Positions 31,859 to 39,961 of a stretch of DNA of 64,000 bases are shown here, piece by piece. Origin of the DNA: Palsa-504 sp963742795. Its GTDB lineage: Bacteria; Actinomycetota; Actinomycetes; Streptosporangiales; Streptosporangiaceae. Within the stretch, counting starts at the first letter, position 1; every line of letters starts with the position of its first letter. Below the pieces are notes generated by a model that saw only the letters and a program-made list of their open reading frames with translations, searched no databases and had not been told where the DNA came from. The stretch covers positions 67,523 through 131,522 of the forward strand of contig CAVUNL010000017.1 of NCBI GenBank assembly GCA_963742795.1, read 5' to 3'. The position numbers and the translations under genes are program-made.

Positions 31859-32305
31859 ATGAAGTACAAGGTCGTCGAGGACGCGGATGTCGTCACCTAC
31901 GTCGTGGTGTGCGACCCGGGCGACGAGGCGGTGGCCGCGCTGACCCAGTTCGCGCAGGCTGAGGATCTGGAGGCGGCGTCGATCGCCGCGGTCGGCGCGT
32001 TCGAGCACGCCGTCGTCGGCTGGTTCGACCGGGCGGCCAAGGACTACCGCCGGATCCGGGTCGACGAGCAGTGCGAGGTACTCTCGCTGCTCGGCGACGT
32101 GGCCGAGGGCCAGGACGGACCCACCCTGCACATGCACACCGTGCTCGGCCTGTCGGACGGGACGACGCGCGGCGGCCACCTGCTCGAGGGGAAGGTGTTC
32201 CCGACCCTGGAGGTGGTGGTGACCGAGACTCCGGCGCAGCTGCGCAAGGTCATGCGCCCCGACATCGGGATCGCGCTCATCGACCTGGACCAGTCCGAGT
32301 CGTGA
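31859..32305 (+). CDS. PPC/DUF296-domain protein
   Basis: A 148-residue single-domain protein of the plants-and-prokaryotes-conserved fold: EDLEAASIAAVGAFEHAVVG, LHMHTVLGLSDGTTRGGHLL with the conserved HxH...GGHL metal-site residues, and FPTLEVVVTETP. Such proteins form trimers; in plants the domain is attached to AT-hooks, in bacteria its role is unclear. ATG 31859 follows GAGGAAGG. Probably co-transcribed with the epimerase gene. Confidence 0.85.
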   Translation: MKYKVVEDADVVTYVVVCDPGDEAVAALTQFAQAEDLEAASIAAVGAFEHAVVGWFDRAAKDYRRIRVDEQCEVLSLLGDVAEGQDGPTLHMHTVLGLSDGTTRGGHLLEGKVFPTLEVVVTETPAQLRKVMRPDIGIALIDLDQSES

Positions 32306-32321
32306 CCCGGCCCGGCGGCCG

Positions 32322-32793
32322 CTAGACGGCGTAGCCCGCGATCTCGACCTCGCCGGTGGTCACGTCGCACGTGCCCACGGCCCAGATCTGCAGCGGGTTG
32401 ACCCACTCATAACCCGGATCGGCCGTGGTCATGGTGACGTTCTCGCGTAGCTCCCCGATGGGCAGTCCGTCCGGGAAGCTGGCCACGCCGTCGGCGGACA
32501 GCGCGATCTTCTTGCCGTCGTCGGTGGTGATCTCGGCGTGGATGTGCAGCTCGGCGCGGCCATCCGGACGGACCTGAATGTAGTCGACGCCCTTGAACGT
32601 GCCGCGGAGCCGCGGACCGGACACCCGGCCCTCGAGGGTGAAGTCGTACCGGGCTCCGGACGGCGGGATGGCCTCGGCGCCGGACATCACCACGTCGAAG
32701 GGCGGCGCGCCGTACGAGGTCACCCCCCGTGATCCGCAGGCCGTCGTACTCGTAGATCAACTCACCGGGCATCCGCTCCGCCATGGCACCCAT
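32322..32793 (-). pseudogene. DUF3237-like protein, frameshifted at a G6 run
   Basis: The N-terminal frame gives MAERMPGELIYEYDGLRITG; the next frame continues VTSYGAPPFDVVMSGAEAIP, GRVSGPRLRGTFKGVDYIQV and RAELHIHAEITTDDGKKIAL to the stop at 32322. The switch occurs in a run of six G (minus strand) near 32724-32729, the classical place for a homopolymer miscall. Restored, the protein is ~157 residues and matches DUF3237-type beta-barrel proteins. Function unknown. The Pth2 gene lies directly upstream. Confidence 0.7.
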
Positions 32794-32794
32794 T

Positions 32795-33220
32795 TCAGTA
32801 GAGCTCGAGGTCGCCGGTAATGGGGTCGATGAGGTCGTCGTAGTCGGGGCCGACGGCCAGGCAGGTCCGGGTGGGGACGCCGCCGAACTCGGTCAGGCCG
32901 CGGTCGGTGATCAGGTGCACGACCAGCCCGGCGTCGAGCGCCTTCTGGTAGACCGCGATGAGTTCTTCCTCGGAGTTCACCTTGACCGTGACCTTACGGA
33001 AACTGCTCTCCAGCCAGGATCGCTCGGCGGGTGACAGGGCCACATGATCCACGTCTCCGTTCGGCCTAATGGTTTGGAGGACACGGTCAGCCAGCCAGGC
33101 CGTCGCGGCGTGCGCGCCCTGAGCGATCTCCTTGCCCCGCCGCATCCGCAGGTCGCGCCGAATGACGATGACCTGCTTGGTCGGGGGGCGTTCCGCCTCG
33201 GCGGGCGGGATCTCGGTCAT
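32795..33220 (-). CDS. pth2: Peptidyl-tRNA hydrolase, Pth2 type
   Basis: A 141-residue enzyme of the archaeal/eukaryotic PTH2 fold that releases peptidyl-tRNA. KQVIVIRRDLRMRRGKEIAQ, GAHAATAWLADRV, VTVKVNSEEELIAVYQKALD, GLVVHLITDRGLTEFGG and TRTCLAVGPDYDDLIDPITG cover the full domain, including the Lys/Asp catalytic positions of the fold. The start at ATG 33220 fits the family. Several actinobacteria carry this in addition to Pth1. The stop is two bases before the frameshifted DUF3237-like gene, so they probably form a unit. Confidence 0.85.
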   Translation of the reverse strand: MTEIPPAEAERPPTKQVIVIRRDLRMRRGKEIAQGAHAATAWLADRVLQTIRPNGDVDHVALSPAERSWLESSFRKVTVKVNSEEELIAVYQKALDAGLVVHLITDRGLTEFGGVPTRTCLAVGPDYDDLIDPITGDLELY

Positions 33221-33530
33221 GGCCCCGAGAATATGCCGCGGCGCCGGCCAGGATCGGCAGGGGCCGCGACGGGACTGGCGGGCGGCCGGGGGACGTTCCG
33301 GGGAAACGCTGGGGCCGGTGAGGTGCCCGGAACAAAGTAGGACGAACGGCCGGAAATCCTGCGGCCCGAATTCGCGGTTCGGCGGTGATCCCGATGCCCT
33401 GCCCTCCAGGATGGGGGTAGGCAGGCCAGAACTGACTGGATCACAAAAAGGCCGACGGCGTCGGGATTTTCGGTCGAGTCGCGTTGAACCCGCGGCCAGC
33501 GGGCCACGTCTACTGGGTGTGGGGAGGCGG

Positions 33531-34430
33531 ATGACGGTTGTGGGCAGACATCGCCGGCACGAGACGCGCGGTCTGCCGCTCCGGGTGGCCGGAGCGATGC
33601 TGCTTGCCGTGTCCGCGGGCATTCACCTTGATCTGTACCTGACCGGATACCGGTCGATTCCGACCATCGGCTGGCTGTTCATGGTGCAGTTCGTCGGGGG
33701 GCTGACCCTGGCGATCGCGGTGCTGGTGACGCACAGCCGGCTGGCGGTGGCCGCGAGCGCGGCGTTCGCGCTGTCGACGCTCAGTGCGTACCTGCTGGCG
33801 GTGTGGATCGGGTTGTTCGGGTTCAGGGAGGTGCGGACGAGGGCGGGGATCGCTGCGGGGCTGATCGAGGTGGCCGCGTTCGCGACGCTGGCCCTGGCCG
33901 CGGCCGCCGCGGGCCCGGCGCGGGAGACCGACGGCTGGGTCAGCTCGGCGGCGCGCCGGGTGGCTCGCGTCCACGCGGCGTTCTCGGTGGTGATCGGCGT
34001 GGTCGGGGCGGTCTCGCTGCTGGCGCTGGCGCTGCTCGGCGTGGCGGTGGCCAACGCGGCGGGCGCGCCGCCGGCTTCGGCCGGGAGCGGGACTCGCGTG
34101 ACGTTGAAGGCGGCGACGATCGGCGGGGTCAGGGTGCTCACCGACGCTCACGGGCTCACGCTGTACTGGTTCGCGCCCGATACCTCGACGATGTCCAAGT
34201 GCACCGGGTCGTGCGTCGCGTACTGGCCGCCGCTCCTGGGGAGTCCCCGGCCCGGGCCGGGGGTAACGGGCACGCTGGGGACGATATCCCGGGGCGGGCG
34301 CCCGGTGCAGGCGACGTACGACGGGCATCCGCTGTACACCTACGTCGGCGACAACGGACCGGGGCAGGCCAAGGGCAACAACCTCGACCTCAACGGCGGG
34401 CTGTGGTACGAGGTCCGCGTATCCGGCTGA
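33531..34430 (+). CDS. Membrane protein with C-terminal COG4315 repeat domain
   Basis: A 299-residue protein. Residues ~15-185 hold four to five membrane helices (GAMLLAVSAGIHLDLYLTGY, LFMVQFVGGLTLAIAVLV, VIGVVGAVSLLALALLGVAV). The last ~100 residues are a COG4315/PF03640-type domain outside the membrane: TIGGVRVLTDAHGLTLYWFA, the Cys pair CTGSC, WPPLLG, YDGHPLYTYVGD and GQAKGNNLDLNGGLWYEV. This half is clearly paralogous to the anti-sigma fusion at 12053-12859. ATG 33531 is preceded by GGGGAGGCGG. Function unknown; heme- or redox-linked roles have been suggested for such domains only by context. Confidence 0.78.
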   Translation: MTVVGRHRRHETRGLPLRVAGAMLLAVSAGIHLDLYLTGYRSIPTIGWLFMVQFVGGLTLAIAVLVTHSRLAVAASAAFALSTLSAYLLAVWIGLFGFREVRTRAGIAAGLIEVAAFATLALAAAAAGPARETDGWVSSAARRVARVHAAFSVVIGVVGAVSLLALALLGVAVANAAGAPPASAGSGTRVTLKAATIGGVRVLTDAHGLTLYWFAPDTSTMSKCTGSCVAYWPPLLGSPRPGPGVTGTLGTISRGGRPVQATYDGHPLYTYVGDNGPGQAKGNNLDLNGGLWYEVRVSG

Positions 34431-34498
34431 GGGTTTCGCGGTCGTGTGTGCCGGTGAGCGCCGACGGGCGAACTCAGCGACGTAGCCGATGCGCCGGG

Positions 34499-34527
34499 CC
34501 CCCCTTTTCCATGATCGGAAAGGGGGG
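34499..34527. terminator. Strong hairpin between the COG4315 gene and kup
   Basis: CCCCCCTTTTCC (34499-34510) pairs with GGAAAGGGGGG (34517-34527) over a 6-base loop, one base bulged. No U tract follows. Terminator of the upstream gene or a leader structure of kup; I could not recognise the c-di-AMP riboswitch core here. Confidence 0.5.
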
Positions 34528-34587
34528 CGCTGGCTGGATCCGTCGTTAGAGTTTGGTGCAAGCTGGTAGCTGGGAGAGGCGGATACC

Positions 34588-36495
34588 GTGGGCGAGGGCC
34601 GTCGCACTACCGCACAGGCGGCTCTCGCGGTCGGTGCCCTGGGCGTTGTCTTCGGGGACATCGGGACGAGCCCGTTGTATACCGTGCAGACGCTTTTCAA
34701 TCCGGGAGATCCGCACCCGGTCAAGGTGTCACACGACAGCATCTTCGGGGCTATCTCGCTGATCTTCTGGTCGGTGACGATCATCGTCACCATCACGTAC
34801 GTCCTGCTCGTGATGCGGGCCGATAACGACGGCGAGGGCGGGATCATGGCGTTGATCGCCTTGATCCGCCGGCGGGCTCTGCCCGGCGGAAGCCGGGCGA
34901 AGGCGGTGCTGTCGGCGCTCGGGATCTTCGGGGCCTCGCTGTTCTTCGGCGACAGCATGATCACGCCCGCCATCTCGGTGCTTTCCGCGGTCGAGGGCGT
35001 CCAGGTCGCGGCACCGTCGGTGTCCCACCTAGTCATCCCCATTACGGTGGCGATCCTCGTCGCCCTGTTCCTGGCTCAGCGGCTGGGCACGGGCGCCGTG
35101 GGACGCCTGTTCGGGCCGGTCATGTGCGTCTGGTTCACCGTGATTGGCGTGCTCGGCGCGCGTGGCATCGCCACCCACCCGGTGATCCTCGAGGCGCTGT
35201 CGCCCAGCTTCGCCATCGGCTACTTGTTTGGTCACTTCAGCACCGCGTTCTTTGCCCTGACCGCTGTCGTCCTGGCCGTCACCGGAGCCGAAGCGCTGTA
35301 CGCGGATATGGGGCACTTCGGGCGCCCGCCGATCAGGCGCGCCTGGCTGCTGGTCGTCTTCCCCGCGTGCATCCTGAACTACCTGGGCCAGGGCGCTCTG
35401 ATCCTGGGCCACCCGGCCAGCATCAGCAACCCGTTCTTCTTGCTGGCCCCGAGCTGGGCCAGGCTCCCGATGGTGTTCCTCGCCACTGTGGCGACCATCA
35501 TCGCCTCCCAGGCGGTCATCAGCGGCGCCTTCTCGGTCGCGCACCAGGCCGCGCGGCTCGGCTACCTCCCTCGACTGCGCATCCAGTACACCTCGGAAAC
35601 GATCATGGGCCAGATCTACATCCCGTGGATCAACTGGCTGCTGCTGGTATCCGTGCTAGCCCTCGTGCTCGCGTTCAGGAGCTCGGCCGCGCTGGCCTAC
35701 GCCTACGGCACCGCCGTCACCGGCACGATCACGATCACCACCCTGCTGTTCTTCTACTACGCCCGTCACCAGTGGCGAACGCCGCTGTGGATCGTGCTGG
35801 CGGGCGGCGGCATCCTGCTCGCCATCGACCTGCTCTTCTTCGCCGCTAACCTGACCAAGCTGACCCACGGAGCGTGGTTTCCGCTGCTGATCGGCATTAT
35901 CGCGTTCACCGTATTTACCACTTGGCAACGCGGCCGTGAACTCGTCACGGTGCACCGGGTCCGCGAGGAGGGGCCGCTCCGGGCGTTCATCGACCAGCTG
36001 CACGCCATGAAGCCCCCGCTGCTCCGGGTACCGGGCACCGCCATCTTCCTCAACCGCGGCAAGGCCACCGCTCCGCTGGCGATGCGGGCCAACGTGGAAC
36101 ACAACGAGATCCTCCACGAGCACGTCCTGATCCTCTCGATCGAGACGGCGCCTGTACCCCACATACCCGTCGAGGAGCGACTGAAAGTCGACGACCTCGG
36201 GTACGCAGACGACGGGATCTTCCACGTCGCCGCGCGGTTCGGCTACATGGACAAGACCAACGTCCCCGGCCTCCTGCCGCTGATCCGCGCGGCCTCCGGT
36301 GAAAGCCCCCTCAACGAGGACAAGCTGTCGTACTTCGTGTCGCGCATCGAGCTCGTCCCCGGCCAGACACCAGGCATGAGCAGCTGGCGCAAGCACCTGT
36401 TCATCGCGACATCGCGCATCACCGCCGACGCCGCCGACACCTTCCAGCTTCCCCGCGAACGCACCGTCATCATGGGCTCACGCATCGAGCTCTAG
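34588..36495 (+). CDS. kup: KUP-family potassium transporter
   Basis: A 635-residue K+/H+ symporter. AVGALGVVFGDIGTSPLYTV is the signature N-terminal helix; GEGGIMALIALIRRRALPGG, FGASLFFGDSMITPAISVLS and YADMGHFGRPPIRRAW follow, all diagnostic of KUP. About twelve membrane helices are followed by a ~180-residue cytosolic domain (VPGTAIFLNRGKATAPLAMR, VEHNEILHEHVLILSIETAP, GYMDKTNVPGLLP). The GTG at 34588 is preceded by GGGAGAGGCGG. Complete and in frame. Confidence 0.95.
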   Translation: MGEGRRTTAQAALAVGALGVVFGDIGTSPLYTVQTLFNPGDPHPVKVSHDSIFGAISLIFWSVTIIVTITYVLLVMRADNDGEGGIMALIALIRRRALPGGSRAKAVLSALGIFGASLFFGDSMITPAISVLSAVEGVQVAAPSVSHLVIPITVAILVALFLAQRLGTGAVGRLFGPVMCVWFTVIGVLGARGIATHPVILEALSPSFAIGYLFGHFSTAFFALTAVVLAVTGAEALYADMGHFGRPPIRRAWLLVVFPACILNYLGQGALILGHPASISNPFFLLAPSWARLPMVFLATVATIIASQAVISGAFSVAHQAARLGYLPRLRIQYTSETIMGQIYIPWINWLLLVSVLALVLAFRSSAALAYAYGTAVTGTITITTLLFFYYARHQWRTPLWIVLAGGGILLAIDLLFFAANLTKLTHGAWFPLLIGIIAFTVFTTWQRGRELVTVHRVREEGPLRAFIDQLHAMKPPLLRVPGTAIFLNRGKATAPLAMRANVEHNEILHEHVLILSIETAPVPHIPVEERLKVDDLGYADDGIFHVAARFGYMDKTNVPGLLPLIRAASGESPLNEDKLSYFVSRIELVPGQTPGMSSWRKHLFIATSRITADAADTFQLPRERTVIMGSRIEL

Positions 36496-36700
36496 GAGCG
36501 GCGAGGGGAATGAGTCCGTGGCGGAGCGGCGAGCCGGGCACGAAATGTTCTGGCACGGCGCCGAGATGCGCGCCGAACTGGGCGACCCCAATTCACTGTG
36601 AACGACGACACGCTGGTGCTAGCCCAGCGCTTCCGGCCCGTCCATGTCGGCGAGACGCCGTAGGTGAACGAAGTTCCTGGTAGGGGCGCCGCCGACCGGT
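36496..36700. other. Short intergenic stretch between convergent kup and xth
   Basis: Only short open stretches are present (e.g. a 27-codon frame from 36519). They resemble the tail of a lost gene but I cannot assign one. Confidence 0.4.
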
Positions 36701-37487
36701 TCAGACCGGTGCCAGAGTGATGATCAGCGGCGCGTGGTCGCTCGGCTTGCCCTCGCCCGCAGTTGGTTTCCGCTCGTCCCGATCGACCACTGCGGCGGTA
36801 CAGCGCGCGGCGATCGGCGCGGTGCCTAGAGCCAGGTCGATTCGCAGGCCCCAGCCGCGGTGGAAGGCGCCCTGCCGGTAGTCCCAGAACGTGAAGGGCC
36901 CGGGCCCGGGGCCTGGGTTGCGGGCGCGGGTCAGGTCCGTCAGACCCCAGCTCAGCAGTGCGGCGAGGTGCTCGCGCTCGGGCGTGCTGCACAGGTTCCG
37001 CCCTCGCCAGCCGTCGGGATCGTACACATCACGGTCGTCGGGCGCGATGTTGAAGTCACCGGCCAGCAGCAGCGGATCACCTGGAGGTCGGGTAGCTTCC
37101 AGCCAGCTCGTGAACGCGCTCAGCCAGCGCAGCTTGAGCGCATAGTCGGGCGTGCCCACGGCCTGGCCGTTCACGACGTACACAGATATGATCCGCAGGC
37201 CGGCCACGGTAGCCGACAGCACCCGGGCCCTGGCCGGACGCCGGATCGGCGTCGAAACCACGGACCACATCGGCCGACGCGGCGCGGGCCAGGATGGCGA
37301 CTCCGTTACGGCCCCCCTGACCATGCACCGCAGAGGCATAGCCGAGGGCGGCGAACTCGGCGACAGGGAAATCCCGCGGACTGACCTTGATCTCCTGCAG
37401 GCATACCACGTCGGGCTGGCGGCGGGTCAGCAACGCGGCAACCCGGGGGAGCCGGGCGCGGACTGAGTTGACGTTCCAGGTCATCAT
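36701..37487 (-). pseudogene. xth: Exodeoxyribonuclease III, frameshifted
   Basis: Exonuclease III repairs abasic sites. The N-terminal frame gives MMTWNVNSVRARLPRVAALL, QPDVVCLQEIKVSPRDFPVA with the catalytic Glu, and GRNGVAILAR. Near 37228-37243 it shifts; the next frame continues VLSATVAGLRIISVYVVNGQ, LLLAGDFNIAPDDRDVYDPD, WDYRQGAFHRGWGLRIDLAL and SDHAPLIITLAP, covering the catalytic Asp, Asn and His residues to the stop at 36701. All active-site residues are present once the single indel is repaired, so a sequencing error is more likely than true loss. Confidence 0.82.
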
Positions 37488-37607
37488 GGTCCCTCAAGCC
37501 GGGCACGACCCCCGATCGCAACGCCCTGACATCACCACCCCCGCCACGATCCGCTTCGCCGGCACGGTGAACAACCGTGCCTAGCAGCCGGCCTCACCGA
37601 GGCCCGG

Positions 37608-38168
37608 GTGATCGACGAGGCCGAGCAGATGGCCGACGAGGTCGGCCTGTCCCGCCTCACCCTCGCCGCTCTCGCCGACCGCCTCGGCGTGCGCTACCCG
37701 TCGCTGTACAAACACGTCGACGGCATGGACGGCCTGCAACGCGGCATCGCCATACGAGCCAAGAACGAGCTGGCCGCAATCCTCGCCCGGGCCACCGTCG
37801 GCCGCGCGCGCGGCGACGCCATCACCTCCCTGTCACACGCCTACCGCAACTGGGCGCTCCAGCACCCGGGCCGCTACGCCGCCGCACAGCGGGTCCCTGC
37901 CCCCGGCGACACCGAAGCCCAAGCCGCTGACTGGGCCTCGGTAGAGATCATCGGTGACGTCCTGGCCGGCTACGACCTGCACGGCGACGACGCCATCGAC
38001 GCCACCCGGGTCCTGCGCGCCGCCCTGCACGGCTGGGTGACCCTGGAAGCCACCTTCGTTCATCCCGCCAACATCGACCGGAGCTTCGACCGCCTGGTCC
38101 AGGGCCTCGCCACCGCTCTAGCCGACTGGACCAGCCAACCCGCCAGCACACCGGACTCGCCGAGATGA
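37608..38168 (+). CDS. TetR-type regulator with WHG domain
   Basis: A ~186-residue TetR-type protein: MIDEAEQMADEVGLSRLTLA, ALADRLGVRYPSLYKHVDGM is the helix-turn-helix, and LSHAYRNWALQHPGRYAAAQ with LRAALHGWVTLEATFV is a WHG-type C-terminal domain. GTG 37608 is the first usable start, but conserved-looking residues (AGLTEAR) precede it in frame without a start codon, so the N-terminus may be damaged or non-canonical. Its stop is in frame with the secreted-protein fragment that follows. Confidence 0.78.
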   Translation: MIDEAEQMADEVGLSRLTLAALADRLGVRYPSLYKHVDGMDGLQRGIAIRAKNELAAILARATVGRARGDAITSLSHAYRNWALQHPGRYAAAQRVPAPGDTEAQAADWASVEIIGDVLAGYDLHGDDAIDATRVLRAALHGWVTLEATFVHPANIDRSFDRLVQGLATALADWTSQPASTPDSPR

Positions 38169-38552
38169 CCACCCCGGCGACGGGAAGGGCTGCCGTGGTC
38201 GGTCGAGACGGGGGCGGTCACTGGGTATATCCAGCCGTGTTCGGGCATCGGGTTCCCGGTATATGCGCCCACTGAGGCGCGGCTGTTTTCCGCCGCCGCG
38301 CTCGTGGAAGCGCTGCCTGGCCAGTGGTATTCGCAGACGGCCGCCGACGGGACCTTCCGAGTGGTGCTCCCGGCTGTCGTCGCTTCGCGAGAGCGCGTCT
38401 CGCAGAATGAAGCGTTTGAACTTGACGATCTTGCGCCGGGCCGGTACGTGATCCTCGCGCGGTATGCGGGGGGCAATGTGAGTACCTATATGGATGTGTC
38501 GGTCGCGCCCGGCCAGGTGGTTATGGTTGTCCTTCCGGACACGTGCAAGTAG
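38169..38552 (+). pseudogene. C-terminal fragment of a carboxypeptidase-regulatory-like (beta-sandwich) protein
   Basis: The frame, open from the TetR stop, reads GAVTGYIQPCSGIGFPVYAP, then ADGTFRVVLPAV, FELDDLAPGRYVILARYAGG and VSVAPGQVVMVVLPDTC. This matches the CarboxypepD_reg-type beta-sandwich typical of exported proteins. There is no start codon, signal peptide or ribosome binding site upstream apart from an internal GTG at 38304. It is therefore a 5'-truncated remnant, joined directly to the TetR gene. Confidence 0.6.
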
Positions 38553-38599
38553 CCGCCAGCTGGTAACCGTAGATTCCGGTACTCGCAAGGGCACCTGCC

Positions 38600-38689
38600 G
38601 ACGCCATCACCGCCCTGCGCTGCCGCGAGGCCAGCAGCCAGTGGGAACAGATCTGGCAGCGACCCCGCAACCAGACAATCACCGCCTGA
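38600..38689 (+). pseudogene. Short transposase-like C-terminal remnant
   Basis: Thirty codons read DAITALRCREASSQWEQIWQ and end RNQTITA before a stop at 38687-38689. The ALRC...WEQIW pattern resembles C-termini of actinobacterial DDE transposases from memory; I cannot name the family. Upstream there is no further homology-like sequence. Confidence 0.35.
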
Positions 38690-38840
38690 ACTCACCCCTG
38701 ACCAGCAGGGCAACCCCAGCAACAGCAAGTTACCCGCCAGTCACCTACAAATCTGACGTGCATCCCAGGAAGTTCTTCCTCGACCCTCCTGGGCCGCGGT
38801 TCCGGTACACTCGATGGGTCGCCCGGTGCGGGCGGCCTGC

Positions 38841-38913
38841 GCCCCGTTAGCTCATTCGGCAGAGCATTCCCCTCGTAAGGGAAAGGTGCACGGTTCGAAT
38901 CCGTGACGGGGCT
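38841..38913 (+). tRNA. tRNA-Thr (anticodon CGT)
   Basis: A full cloverleaf: acceptor GCCCCGT pairs with ACGGGGC, the D arm is GCTCATTCGGCAGAGC, the anticodon stem TTCCC/GGGAA encloses CTCGTAA with anticodon CGT, and the T arm is CACGGTTCGAATCCGTG. Discriminator base T at 38913. No CCA is encoded. The 3' neighbours are an orphan nuclease gene and atypical AT-richer DNA. Confidence 0.95.
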
Positions 38914-38987
38914 CTCAGGAAGGGGAATCTGGCACCCCCATGACGGCCGCTAGGGACAGGTGCTGGTAATCTGTTCATCTTTCTCTC

Positions 38988-38993
38988 TATAAT
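38988..38993 (+). promoter_or_regulatory. Consensus -10 box for a leaderless nuclease gene
   Basis: TATAAT at 38988-38993 lies seven bases before GTG 39000, so transcription probably starts at or next to the start codon. No good -35 is visible. Confidence 0.65.
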
Positions 38994-38999
38994 GGAATC

Positions 39000-39413
39000 G
39001 TGTGGGACCCAATATCCATAGGGAACATGACTGAGGGCAAAGTCCTCGTGGCACTAACGGACGCCGGATATCAGATTCTCCTCCCGTTCGGCAGCGGATG
39101 CCGGTACGACTTGGCATTTGACGACCACGGCACTATAAAGCGTGTCCAATGCAAGACCGGGCAACTGCTGAAGAACCGAGGCGCCGTATTCTTCCGGACG
39201 GCGAAACAGTACCCGAACGGCAGGTTCGTGCCCTATACGAATGACGCCGACTACTTCGGGGTCTACTGCCCCCAGACGCATGAGGTTTACCTCGTACCGG
39301 TTTCCGATGTGCCCGAGGGTAGCGCGAACCTCCGGATTGACCCGCCAATGAACAACCAAGAGAAAGGGATACGCTGGGCGAAGGACTACGTCATCCTGAC
39401 CAGCGCGCGTTAA
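39000..39413 (+). CDS. PD-(D/E)XK endonuclease-like protein (group I intron-associated type)
   Basis: A 137-residue protein. TEGKVLVALTDAGYQILLPF carries the first acidic residue; GSGCRYDLAFDD the metal-binding Asp; and TIKRVQCKTGQL the CK in place of (D/E)xK, the arrangement of the PDDEXK_5-like family related to homing-type nucleases. NGRFVPYTNDADYFGVYCPQ follows as the usual distal strand. Its GC content is visibly lower than that of neighbours and it lies 87 bp after tRNA-Thr, suggesting transfer. No intron or partner methylase is seen. GTG 39000 with TATAAT just upstream suggests leaderless translation. Confidence 0.72.
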   Translation: MWDPISIGNMTEGKVLVALTDAGYQILLPFGSGCRYDLAFDDHGTIKRVQCKTGQLLKNRGAVFFRTAKQYPNGRFVPYTNDADYFGVYCPQTHEVYLVPVSDVPEGSANLRIDPPMNNQEKGIRWAKDYVILTSAR

Positions 39414-39528
39414 GACCAGCCCAGCCTTGTGGATTGTCTTTAGCGACCGGTGAGGTTCTGGCCGCCACAGCTGTGAGCGACATTAACGTCTTCTTCCTCG
39501 CCATGTGCGGGAGGCGGCACGAAGACCG

Positions 39529-39534
39529 TAATAT
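39529..39534 (+). promoter_or_regulatory. -10 box of the PPOX gene
   Basis: TAATAT, with its last base eight bases before GTG 39542, the normal spacing for a leaderless actinobacterial transcript. It supports the internal GTG rather than the longer frame from 39434. Confidence 0.55.
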
Positions 39535-39541
39535 CCTCAGC

Positions 39542-39961
39542 GTGAGGCTTGCCGAGGGTGAAGCGCGGGCCCGGTTCGGCACCGTGCCGGTGGCGCGGCT
39601 CGGGACGGCGGACGCTCAGGGGCGGCCGCACGTGGTGGTGGTCACCTTCGCGGTCGACGGGGACTGTATCTATAGCACCGTGGACCAGAAGCCGAAGTCC
39701 GGGAACTACCTGAAGCGGCTGCGGAACGTGGGCGAGAATCCGTGGGTCACCATGCTCGCTGACCAGTACTCCGACGATTGGGACACGCTGTGGTGGGTGC
39801 GCGCCGACGGCCGGGCGGTGATCCTGAGCGACCAGAGGTCGATGGCGGAGCCGCTGCGGCTGCTGGCGGAGCGGTACTGGCAGTACCGGGAGGCGCCGCC
39901 GACGGGGCCGGTGCTGGCGGTGACGGTGGAGCGGTGGTCGGGGTGGGCCGCGGCGCGCTGA
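39542..39961 (+). CDS. PPOX-class F420-dependent oxidoreductase-like protein
   Basis: A 139-residue split-barrel flavin/deazaflavin protein: ARFGTVPVARLGTADAQGRP, HVVVVTFAVDGDCIYSTVDQ, KPKSGNYLKRLRNVGENPWV, then DTLWWVRADGRAVIL. This matches the TIGR03668-type F420-dependent PPOX group found in F420-producing actinobacteria. GTG 39542 is the better start. The following membrane gene begins at GTG 39943, overlapping by 19 bases, so the two are translationally linked. Confidence 0.82.
   Translation: MRLAEGEARARFGTVPVARLGTADAQGRPHVVVVTFAVDGDCIYSTVDQKPKSGNYLKRLRNVGENPWVTMLADQYSDDWDTLWWVRADGRAVILSDQRSMAEPLRLLAERYWQYREAPPTGPVLAVTVERWSGWAAAR

Noticed and set aside
34431..34587. c-di-AMP (ydaO-type) riboswitch upstream of kup
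   Set aside because: Expected for actinobacterial kup genes, but I could not match its conserved core; only a simple hairpin is visible.
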